A stretch of 5,434 nt of DNA. Origin: Anaerolineae bacterium (GTDB lineage: Bacteria; Chloroflexota; Anaerolineae; B4-G1). Of this stretch, positions 1 through 5,304 are shown in pieces (positions within the stretch are counted from its first letter, which is position 1; each line of letters begins with the position of its first letter). The stretch lies in contig JAUWOI010000332.1 of assembly GCA_030612185.1 (NCBI GenBank), forward strand, positions 1 through 5,434, in the 5' to 3' direction. A program made the position numbers and the translations under genes. The notes beneath the pieces are model-generated. The model did no database searches. It was not told the DNA's origin and saw only the letters and a program-made list of their open reading frames with translations.

Positions 1-1803
1 GTCACATGCACCTTCACCAACGTCCAGCGCGGCTCGATCACAATCGCCAAGGAGACCGATCCCGATGGATTCACCGGCTTCAACTTCAGCGGCGACCTGG
101 GAAGTTTTAGCCTGGACGACGACGACAGCCAGGTGTTCGGCGACCTGCTCCCCGGTCACTATGACGTGACCGAGGCCGTGCCCGCCGGTTGGGACCTGGA
201 CAGGGCGGTCTGCACCGGTGGCGACGGCTACCCCATCAGCAACGGCGTGCGGGTAAACCTTGGCCCTGGTGAAGCGATCGTCTGCGTCTTCACCAACGTC
301 AAGCGCGGATCGATCACCATCATCAAGGAGACCGACCCCGACGGCGGCACCAACTTCAATTTCAGCGGCGACCTGGGCAACTTCAGCCTGGACGATGGCG
401 GCAGCCAGGTGTTCACTGGCCTGTCTGCCGGAGACTACGACGTGACCGAGGTCGTGCCCGCCGCGTGGGACCTGAACAGCGTGGTTTGCACCGGCGGCGA
501 TAGTACCCCTATCACTGATGGCGTGAGGGTCCACCTCGACCAGGATGAGGCGATCCTCTGCACCTTCACCAACGTCCAGCAGCCCGGCTCGATCAGCATC
601 GTCAAGGAGACCGACCCCGACGGCGGCACCGGCTTCGACTTCAGGGGCGACTTTGGTAACTTCAGCCTGGACGATGGCGAAAACGAGGCGTTCACCGGCC
701 TGTCGGCTGGAGACTACGACGTGACCGAGATCGCGCCCGCCGGGTGGGACCTGGACAGCGTGGTCTGCACTGGTGGCGATAGTACCTCTATCGCTGACGG
801 CGTGAGGATCCACCTCGACCCGGATGAGGCGATCCTCTGCACCTTCACCAATGTCCGGCTTGGCTCTATCACCATCGTCAAGGAGACCGACCCTGACGGC
901 GGCGCGGACTTCGACTTCAGCGGCAACCTGGGCACCTTCAGCCTGGACGATGACGGCAGCCAGGTGTTCAGCGACCTACACCCTGATGACTACGACGTGA
1001 CCGAGGTCGTGCCCAGTGGATGGGACCTGGGCAGCGTGGTCTGCAGCGGCGGCGACAGCGACTCCATCAGCAACGGCGTGACGATCCACCTCGACCCTGG
1101 TGAACAGATCGTCTGTACCTTCACCAACGTCCAGCGCGGCTCAATCACCGTCGTCAAGGAGACTAACCCCGACGGCGGCACCGGCTTCGACTTCAGCGGC
1201 GACCTGGGCGGTTTCAGCCTGGACGATGGCGGCAGCCGGATGTTCAGTAACCTGCTCCCTGATGACTACGACGTGACCGAGGTCGTGCCCAGTGGGTGGC
1301 ACCTGGACAGCGTGGTCTGCACCGGCGGCGACAGCGATCCCATCGGCACCGGCGTGCGGGTCCACCTCGACCCGGGTGAACAGATCGTCTGCACCTTCAC
1401 CAACGTCCAACGCGGCTCGATCACCATCGTCAAAGATACCGAGCCCGCAGGCGGCACCGGCTTTGATTTCAGCGGTGACCTGGGCGGCTTTAGCCTGGAC
1501 GACGGCGACAGCCAGGCGTTCAGCAACCTGCTCCCCGACGACTACGACGTGACCGAGGCCGTGCCCACCGGGTGGGATCTGGACCGTGTGGTCTGCACCG
1601 GTGGTGGCAGTGACCCCATCAACAACGGCGTGAGGGTCCACCTCGACCCTGGTGAACAGATCGTCTGCACCTTCACCAACATCGAGGTCGGTCCGAGCCC
1701 GCCCGACTACTTCATCTACCTGCCCCTCATCCAGAACAACTCTGCTGTCACCACCGCCTGGTCGTGGGGCGTATCACTGCCACGATCGGTGATCAAGAGA
1801 TAA
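1..1803 (+). CDS. Tandem prealbumin-like (SpaA/CnaB-like) repeat surface protein, 3' part
   Basis: The frame is open from base 1 to the TAA at 1801-1803, so this is the C-terminal 600 codons of a longer gene; the GTG at 133 lies inside a repeat and is not a start. The protein consists of 92-residue units beginning GSIT(I/V)VKETDPDGG and ending CTFTNVQR. Each has a short YDVTE-x-x-P-x-GW segment in the middle, the signature of SpaA/CnaB prealbumin-like domains. After the last unit come a Pro-rich linker (VGPSPPD), the motif YFIYLPLIQNN and about 20 further residues. Such domains build rigid extracellular stalks, so a secreted or surface-attached structural or adhesive role is inferred; no ligand-binding domain is visible. 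Signal peptide and N-terminal domains would lie upstream of the window. The protein is strongly acidic (many D and E). The gene converges on the minus-strand operon and ends 348 bp from it. The domain class is fairly certain; the biological role is not. Confidence 0.9.
   Translation, partial: VTCTFTNVQRGSITIAKETDPDGFTGFNFSGDLGSFSLDDDDSQVFGDLLPGHYDVTEAVPAGWDLDRAVCTGGDGYPISNGVRVNLGPGEAIVCVFTNVKRGSITIIKETDPDGGTNFNFSGDLGNFSLDDGGSQVFTGLSAGDYDVTEVVPAAWDLNSVVCTGGDSTPITDGVRVHLDQDEAILCTFTNVQQPGSISIVKETDPDGGTGFDFRGDFGNFSLDDGENEAFTGLSAGDYDVTEIAPAGWDLDSVVCTGGDSTSIADGVRIHLDPDEAILCTFTNVRLGSITIVKETDPDGGADFDFSGNLGTFSLDDDGSQVFSDLHPDDYDVTEVVPSGWDLGSVVCSGGDSDSISNGVTIHLDPGEQIVCTFTNVQRGSITVVKETNPDGGTGFDFSGDLGGFSLDDGGSRMFSNLLPDDYDVTEVVPSGWHLDSVVCTGGDSDPIGTGVRVHLDPGEQIVCTFTNVQRGSITIVKDTEPAGGTGFDFSGDLGGFSLDDGDSQAFSNLLPDDYDVTEAVPTGWDLDRVVCTGGGSDPINNGVRVHLDPGEQIVCTFTNIEVGPSPPDYFIYLPLIQNNSAVTTAWSWGVSLPRSVIKR
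31..1689 (+). repeat. In-frame tandem repeat array, six 276-bp units (92 aa each)
   Basis: Unit boundaries, set at the GSIT start, are 31-306, 307-585, 586-861, 862-1137, 1138-1413 and 1414-1689; bases 1-30 are the tail of a seventh unit. All are 276 bp except the second, which has one extra codon (VQQPG instead of VQRG). Neighbouring units share private variants: units 2 and 3 have GDST and DEAILCTFTNV, units 4 and 5 have PDDYDVTEVVPSGW, and units 4 to 6 have LDPGEQIVCTFTNV. This suggests stepwise local duplication or gene conversion. Unit 1 has DPDGF for the usual DPDGG, and unit 6 has KDTEPAGG for KETDPDGG. Every unit has one Lys in the first strand, Glu in YDVTE, Asn in FTNV or FTNI, and two cysteines in Cx23C spacing. 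Confidence 0.93.
1705..1740 (+). other. YLPL-type C-terminal motif of the repeat protein
   Basis: These codons encode DYFIYLPLIQNN, placed after the last repeat and a short Pro/Ser linker. I associate Y-L-P-L-(I/V/L) followed by a few polar residues with the ends of many secreted Chloroflexota proteins; this is from memory, not from a search. It may be a sorting or anchoring signal, but that function is not established. Here the motif is not at the extreme C-terminus: 20 more residues (SAVTTAW to VIKR) follow before the stop. Confidence 0.5.
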
Positions 1804-1865
1804 AGAACCAAATGCGCGGAGTCCTCTAGTTCCGTACTTAGCGCAAGCATCCCGCTCACTGCTCA

Positions 1866-1901
1866 TAAGAAAATAGGGCAGAGCCACAGGCTCTGCCCTA
1901 T
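1866..1901 (-). terminator. Rho-independent terminator of the minus-strand operon
   Basis: The arms at 1873-1885 and 1889-1901 are perfect 13-bp complements (core AGGGCAGAGCC / GGCTCTGCCCT) with a 3-nt loop ACA at 1886-1888. On the minus strand the stem runs directly into U-rich sequence (TTTTCTTATG, from CATAAGAAAA on plus). On the plus strand it is followed by CCAGAAAAAG, with no U-tract, so the expected direction is minus. It lies about 250 bp beyond the last operon gene. Confidence 0.8.
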
Positions 1902-1905
1902 CCAG

Positions 1906-1938
1906 AAAAAGACAACACCCCTGCACACACCGCAGGGG
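1906..1938 (-). terminator. Upstream hairpin of tandem terminators (minus strand)
   Basis: CCCCTGC (1918-1924) and GCAGGGG (1932-1938) form a perfect 7-bp GC-rich stem with a 7-nt loop. Read on the minus strand, the stem is followed after about 7 nt by a run of five U residues (AAAAA at 1906-1910 on plus). The distance to the U-run is long for a textbook intrinsic terminator, so this is the weaker of the two hairpins. Confidence 0.5.
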
Positions 1939-2011
1939 CGACAGCAAAACAATAGCCAGAGAATCCGTGGTTTCCGCCACCGCGCCACAGATAGATGTCA
2001 TCCGCCAACTG

Positions 2012-2113
2012 CTAACCGTTAATCGCTAACTGCTCTTTGCGGAAGTCCACAAAACGATACCCCTCCCCACACTCAGCAAAGATGTAGCGGGGACGAGCAC
2101 GACCAGAACAAGT
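2012..2113 (-). pseudogene. Possible relic of an OmpR/KdpE-type response regulator C-terminus
   Basis: On the minus strand this 33-codon stretch, ending in TAG at 2012-2014, contains RARPRYIFAECGEGYRFVD. It resembles the final hairpin of OmpR-family winged-helix domains, especially KdpE-like ends of the form ARPRxxxTxxGxGYRF. It begins right after an in-frame TGA (2114-2116) and has no start codon or ribosome binding site. The rest of a response regulator is absent, because the adjoining sequence is the 3' end of another gene. If real, it is a decayed fragment left at the operon end. The match is short and judged by eye, so chance similarity remains possible. Confidence 0.3.
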
Positions 2114-2151
2114 TCACGGTGAGCAGGCATCACCAGTAATCCCAGCGCACA

Positions 2152-2394
2152 TCACTCACGGACAAAACTGATGATTTTCTCCTCCTTCTCGCCGGGCAGG
2201 ATCTCCACGCAGTGGATGCGCGTCCAGGGATAGATCACTGTATTGGTTTCAGGGAGAATATAGGATACATCGCGCCCGTCACGAAGCCGAACATTGCTTA
2301 CAATCAGTACCTGGTCGCTGGGCTCAGGAACACGCTCCACCTCCGCCACAACGGCATCCTCGTTCAGCAGATGGATCATCACAGTTTGAGACAT
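2152..2394 (-). CDS. Small beta-rich protein of unknown function
   Basis: This 80-residue protein is the last gene of the minus-strand operon, 31 bp after the FHA gene. Its ATG is preceded by AGGAGGG with a 6-nt spacer, the strongest ribosome binding site in the window, which fixes the start. I do not recognise a named family. The sequence alternates hydrophobic strands (VMIHLL, VVAEVERV, QVLIVSNVRL, IHCVEIL) with short polar turns. It has no signal peptide, membrane segment or cysteine cluster; the only Cys is in IHCVEI. The layout is compatible with a small SH3/Sm-like barrel (short strands, an N-V-R-x-x-D-G turn, and Y-P-W-T-R-I before the last strand), but this is a fold guess only. Its place suggests a cytoplasmic accessory role to the phosphatase/VWA/FHA set. 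The strong ribosome binding site hints at higher translation than its neighbours. Confidence 0.82.
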   Translation of the reverse strand: MSQTVMIHLLNEDAVVAEVERVPEPSDQVLIVSNVRLRDGRDVSYILPETNTVIYPWTRIHCVEILPGEKEEKIISFVRE

Positions 2395-2400
2395 ACGCTA

Positions 2401-2407
2401 CCCTCCT
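2401..2407 (-). promoter_or_regulatory. Strong Shine-Dalgarno site of the small operon-end gene
   Basis: AGGAGGG on the minus strand, 6 nt before the ATG at 2394-2392. It is a full anti-16S match, whereas the other genes of the operon have partial or no obvious sites. Confidence 0.85.
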
Positions 2408-2425
2408 GATACCGTTCACCACCTA

Positions 2426-2935
2426 TTACTGAATTATGGCTTCCAGTTCGATACGGCCCAACTGAAGTGTGTCCCCATCATTGAGCACGTGAGGCAAATA
2501 GGGAGTCAGGCGCTGCCCATTCAAGAAGGTGCCGTTGGCACTGCCGACATCCTCAACCATGTAAGTCGAGCCTCGCTGATGAATCTTGCAGTGGCGGCGG
2601 GAGGCGCCACCATCAAGCCCTCCATCAGGAGTGAGGTCCAGATCGGGGAAGATGCCATGAGCCGCATCAAGACGCCCGATGTGCACCTCGGGAGCGGGTG
2701 GCAGTTGGATCTGGCGACCAGTGGACAGTACCTTGATGTGTAATAACACACGAGGTGCCTCGTCGGTCTCCTCCACAGGCTCGCTGGCCCACGGATTTGC
2801 TCGCGAAATAGGCAACTCCTCTTCGGGGAGAGGCTCAGTCCGCAGAGGACCACCAGTGGGTAAATACACTCCACACTCGCTACAGAACAATGTACCAGGA
2901 CGGTGTTTACGCCCGCAAGATGGACATTCAATCAT
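2426..2935 (-). CDS. Zinc-ribbon and FHA domain protein
   Basis: This 169-residue cytoplasmic protein is expected to bind phosphothreonine peptides. Residues 4-21 form a zinc ribbon (C4-x2-C7 and C18-x2-C21). Residues 23-60 are an acidic, Pro-rich linker with Thr27, Thr33 and Thr57, possible kinase targets. Residues 63-169 are an FHA domain: IGR (86-88), a DLTPDGG segment (100-106), SRRH (112-115), EDVGSANGTFLNG (128-140) and GDTLQLG (154-160). The Arg88, Ser112 and Asn134 positions typical of phosphopeptide binding are kept, so the domain looks functional. The ATG overlaps the 3' end of the J-VWA gene by 8 bp (ATGATTGA), indicating translational coupling; GGAG lies 8 nt upstream. Beside a PP2C phosphatase, it likely reads the phosphorylation state of partner proteins or of its own linker. 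No partner can be named from sequence. The domain call is secure. Confidence 0.95.
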   Translation of the reverse strand: MIECPSCGRKHRPGTLFCSECGVYLPTGGPLRTEPLPEEELPISRANPWASEPVEETDEAPRVLLHIKVLSTGRQIQLPPAPEVHIGRLDAAHGIFPDLDLTPDGGLDGGASRRHCKIHQRGSTYMVEDVGSANGTFLNGQRLTPYLPHVLNDGDTLQLGRIELEAIIQ

Positions 2936-4412
2936 GAGACTTTCTCCGTGAAGTAATAGTCAAACTGCGTGTGCCGTACTTGAGTTCTTTGCGTCCTCTG
3001 GCCGTCGGATCACCGCCCTTAGTGATGCGCCCAGCCTCCAGCATTGCCAACCGGGCCAACTGGACCTCTCCCAGAGCGAACATGCGCGTGGCCACCATCT
3101 CCAGTTGGCGGGTTGCCGCGTTGGCGTCTCCACTCTCCAGCACATCCCAGGCTCGCTCTTGCATACGATAGAGAGTGATTTTGGTCAACGCGCCCAGAAT
3201 GGATGGCGGCACAGGTTCGGGCGGCGACTCAGTAGATGTGAAAGTGAAACGAATATCGCGCCGCAGTTTATCCCCCTGACGACCCAAGGCCGGTATATCA
3301 CCCGTGAGTTCAAGTTGCAGTAGCCGATGATCTCCGACTGGCTTCTGGGCCACCCCCACCTCCAATACGATGGACAATGGTACGTCGGCTTGCAGGGCCC
3401 CCAGGCTGATCACGTCGTCTGTCGGAGTGAAACGCTCCAGGTAGGGCGAGATGCGAAACGCGCTTTCTATCCACACGCCCTCAGCGCAGTGGGTCTCCAG
3501 CGTCAATCCTTGAGCGAAGACGGCCCCCAGGCCACGCACCCTCTGCTGTAGCAATGCACGCACCTGGCCAGGCGACGCGATGTAAGCAGAGACCCCTCCG
3601 CTTCGGGCTGCGATCTCATCGAGCAAGGTGTCGTTCCAATCCTCGCCTATGCCCATAGCTGTGATGCCGATGCGTCGTGCCCCTGCCTGTCGGGCCTCGG
3701 CTATGCAATCCTCCTCATCACCATAGGTCTGACCGTCGGTGAGCAGGATCAAGTGGCTGGTGATCTGCTTGTTATGGCGCTTTCCGAGTTCCTCCAGTCC
3801 GGCCCGTATACCTTGCAGAATCTCAGTTCCACCGCTGGCCCAGATGGTTGAGACTCTGGCCTTAGCACGAGCACGGTTGATGCCCAACTGGCTGGGCAGC
3901 ACGACCTCGGCCCGGTCGTGAAAAGTGACCACTGCCAGGGCATCATCGTCGTGCAGTTCATCAATGATCTGGTGTGCCGCTCCCTTGACGTGTTCCAGCC
4001 GCGCTCCCTGCATCGAGGTGCTGCGATCAATCACCAGACACAAGTTGAGCGGGAGACGTTCGCCCCGCACGGTTGCAGCCGGCTGTACCTTTATCAAGAG
4101 ATAGGCAACCTGCTCCTCGTAGAGAGAACAGAGTTGGTTATGACTCGACAGGATCTCCCAGGAAAGCGCCGCCTCCTCGCCCGACTCTGACTCGGTCCGT
4201 CGCCGGTCGTAGGCACGGCGGCGATGCAGATCGCCCAGAACAGCGTAGGCTGTCTGGACATCGTGGAACAATGTCGTTGGGACAGCCTCTACCCGACTGT
4301 CGGGATGATAACGGCGCGCCAGTGTGCGATAGGCGCGCTTAATATCCTCGTCCGTCGCGGATTGAGGCACCCCTAGTACGGCGTAGTAGTCCTTCTCGAT
4401 GTCCATGCTCAT
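2928..4412 (-). CDS. J-domain fused to von Willebrand A (VWA) domain protein
   Basis: This is a 494-residue protein. Residues 8-72 form a complete J domain: DYYAVLGV, the helix II run KRAYRTLARRY, the HPD motif at 36-38 that stimulates DnaK ATPase, and AYAVLGDLHRRRAYD. No Gly/Phe or cysteine-rich DnaJ regions follow, so it is a J-domain cochaperone of class C type. Residues about 120-300 form a VWA domain with an intact metal-ion-dependent adhesion site: D129-x-S131-x-S133, T196 (GGTE) and D226 (LTDGQ). The remainder is a beta-rich segment, then a helical tail ending GRKELKYGTRSLT, as in other bacterial cytoplasmic VWA proteins that I recall. There is no signal peptide or membrane helix, so it should be cytoplasmic. 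It likely acts as a Mg-dependent scaffold able to recruit DnaK to a client complex. It starts 5 nt after the PP2C stop; the ATG at 4412 is used, but the one two codons later (4406) is equally possible, with AGGG about 9 nt ahead. Confidence 0.93.
   Translation of the reverse strand: MSMDIEKDYYAVLGVPQSATDEDIKRAYRTLARRYHPDSRVEAVPTTLFHDVQTAYAVLGDLHRRRAYDRRRTESESGEEAALSWEILSSHNQLCSLYEEQVAYLLIKVQPAATVRGERLPLNLCLVIDRSTSMQGARLEHVKGAAHQIIDELHDDDALAVVTFHDRAEVVLPSQLGINRARAKARVSTIWASGGTEILQGIRAGLEELGKRHNKQITSHLILLTDGQTYGDEEDCIAEARQAGARRIGITAMGIGEDWNDTLLDEIAARSGGVSAYIASPGQVRALLQQRVRGLGAVFAQGLTLETHCAEGVWIESAFRISPYLERFTPTDDVISLGALQADVPLSIVLEVGVAQKPVGDHRLLQLELTGDIPALGRQGDKLRRDIRFTFTSTESPPEPVPPSILGALTKITLYRMQERAWDVLESGDANAATRQLEMVATRMFALGEVQLARLAMLEAGRITKGGDPTARGRKELKYGTRSLTITSRRKSHD
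2944..2947 (-). promoter_or_regulatory. Shine-Dalgarno site of the FHA gene inside the upstream coding region
   Basis: GGAG on the minus strand, 8 nt before the ATG at 2935-2933. It sits within the last codons of the J-VWA gene, which fits re-initiation at the overlapping stop/start. Confidence 0.6.
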
Positions 4413-4417
4413 ATGCC

Positions 4418-5281
4418 CTAACTCAGTGGCGGTTCTACCAGGATGGCAGTGATATTGTCACATCCTCCAGCCTGATTTGCGGCAGCGACCAGACTCTCGC
4501 ACGCTGCCTGAAGCGAGGAGGAGGTCAAAACAATGTTGACTATCTCTGCCTCACTCACCATGCCCCACAGTCCATCGCTGCAGAGCAGCAGTCGTCCTCC
4601 AGGGGGAATAGTCCGCACGTAGGTGTCGACTTCCAGCACACCGCTCTGGCCGACGGCGCGGTAGAGCACGTTCTTGTGCGGATGAACGGCGGCTTCGTCG
4701 CGGGTAAGTTGCCCCAACTCAACCAGACGGTCGACCAGCGAGTGATCATGGGTGATCTGGTCCAGTCCTTCCTCTGTGACAACGTAAGCCCGGCTATCGC
4801 CCACGTGGGCGATGTAGGCTCGTGGGCCAAGCACCAGCGCACAGGTCAGGGTCGTTCCTCCACCGGGCACTCGATCCGCTACAGCACTATTGGCCGCCTG
4901 CACCGCGTCTACGAGCACCTCGTTCAAGGGAGGTTGGTTAGCGTCGTGCTCCTGGCTGATGAGAGTGAGCAGATAAAATTGGCGTATGACGTGATGAACC
5001 ACGACTCGCGCTGCCAGAGAACTGGCAACCTCTCCGCCCTGCTGTCCCCCCATGCCGTCGGCCATGACGAAAATCCCGAACGCCGGTTCTACAGCGTCAC
5101 TGCCGTGGGCGGCCGTGACAATCAACGCCGTATCCTCATTATGCCGACGCACTTCACCCACATCGGTAACCCATCCGACCTCAAGCCTGGGCTGAGTGGA
5201 TACCGCCACAGGTGGGGACGGGGGACTCGCAGGAGGGGTAGATGTCTTCCCCATTCCTAAAAGGTTACGTATGAATTGCAT
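4418..5281 (-). CDS. PP2C/PPM-family Ser/Thr protein phosphatase
   Basis: This 287-residue protein removes phosphate from Ser and Thr side chains using two Mg/Mn ions. The catalytic domain (about 34-283) has the PPM motifs in order: RRHNEDT (45-51), MADGMGG (73-79), GGGTTL (140-145), AHVGDSRAY (158-166), THDHSLV (177-183), LYRAVG (206-211), LLLCSDGLW (231-239) and CDNIT (274-278). The metal-binding acids D50, D75, D236 and D275 are all present, so it should be active. Residues 13-31 are a Pro/Ser/Thr-rich tether ahead of the domain; there is no membrane segment, so it is a soluble PrpC/PstP-like enzyme. It is 23 bp downstream of a beta-propeller gene and 5 bp upstream of the J-VWA gene, so co-transcription is very likely. 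The start at 5281 has no convincing Shine-Dalgarno; coupling to the gene upstream may help. The next ATG, at codon 10, has no better site. Confidence 0.96.
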   Translation of the reverse strand: MQFIRNLLGMGKTSTPPASPPSPPVAVSTQPRLEVGWVTDVGEVRRHNEDTALIVTAAHGSDAVEPAFGIFVMADGMGGQQGGEVASSLAARVVVHHVIRQFYLLTLISQEHDANQPPLNEVLVDAVQAANSAVADRVPGGGTTLTCALVLGPRAYIAHVGDSRAYVVTEEGLDQITHDHSLVDRLVELGQLTRDEAAVHPHKNVLYRAVGQSGVLEVDTYVRTIPPGGRLLLCSDGLWGMVSEAEIVNIVLTSSSLQAACESLVAAANQAGGCDNITAILVEPPLS

Positions 5282-5304
5282 AACTCTAATTCAACTCTCA
5301 GGTC

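Larger units (their letters stand above)
1804..2151. other. Convergent intergenic region
   Basis: This 348-bp stretch lies between the plus-strand repeat-protein gene and the 3' end of the minus-strand operon. It contains two hairpins at 1873-1938, annotated as minus-strand terminators, and a short relic-like frame at 2012-2113. Around 2007-2034 there are short degenerate repeats: AACTGCT at 2007-2013 and 2028-2034, and GCTAAC at 2011-2016 and 2025-2030. No U-tract hairpin serving the plus-strand gene was found, so its termination may be Rho-dependent or may use the 13-bp hairpin without a U-tract. Bases 1804-1865 hold nothing I can identify. Confidence 0.7.

Noticed and set aside
133..135. 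GTG as a start of the repeat-protein gene
   Set aside because: It is an internal Val codon in the middle of a repeat unit, and the same frame is open with matching repeat sequence back to base 1.
1141..1641. Long minus-strand open frame (166 codons) across the repeat array, and similar shorter ones in 228-1526
   Set aside because: They mirror the repeat unit because its length is a multiple of three, so an antisense frame without stops recurs in each copy. Their products are themselves repeats with no family resemblance and no ribosome binding site.
31..1689. Periodic repeats as a CRISPR array or satellite
   Set aside because: The period is 276 bp, coding and in frame, with protein-level constraint; there are no short direct repeats with unique spacers.
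1873..1901. Perfect inverted repeat as a transposon end or operator
   Set aside because: The 3-nt loop and adjoining U-tract on one strand fit a terminator better, and no second copy or target duplication is visible in the window.
1774..2001. 75-codon minus-strand frame over the gene end and the hairpins
   Set aside because: It runs through both terminator hairpins and into the antisense of the repeat-protein gene; composition and lack of a leader suggest a chance frame.
2026..2130. 34-codon minus-strand frame starting with ATG at 2130
   Set aside because: It has no convincing ribosome binding site, is very short, and overlaps in another frame the stretch that resembles a response regulator end.
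4676..5260. 194-codon plus-strand frame opposite the PP2C gene
   Set aside because: The opposite strand carries a complete phosphatase with all motifs; this frame is its shadow.
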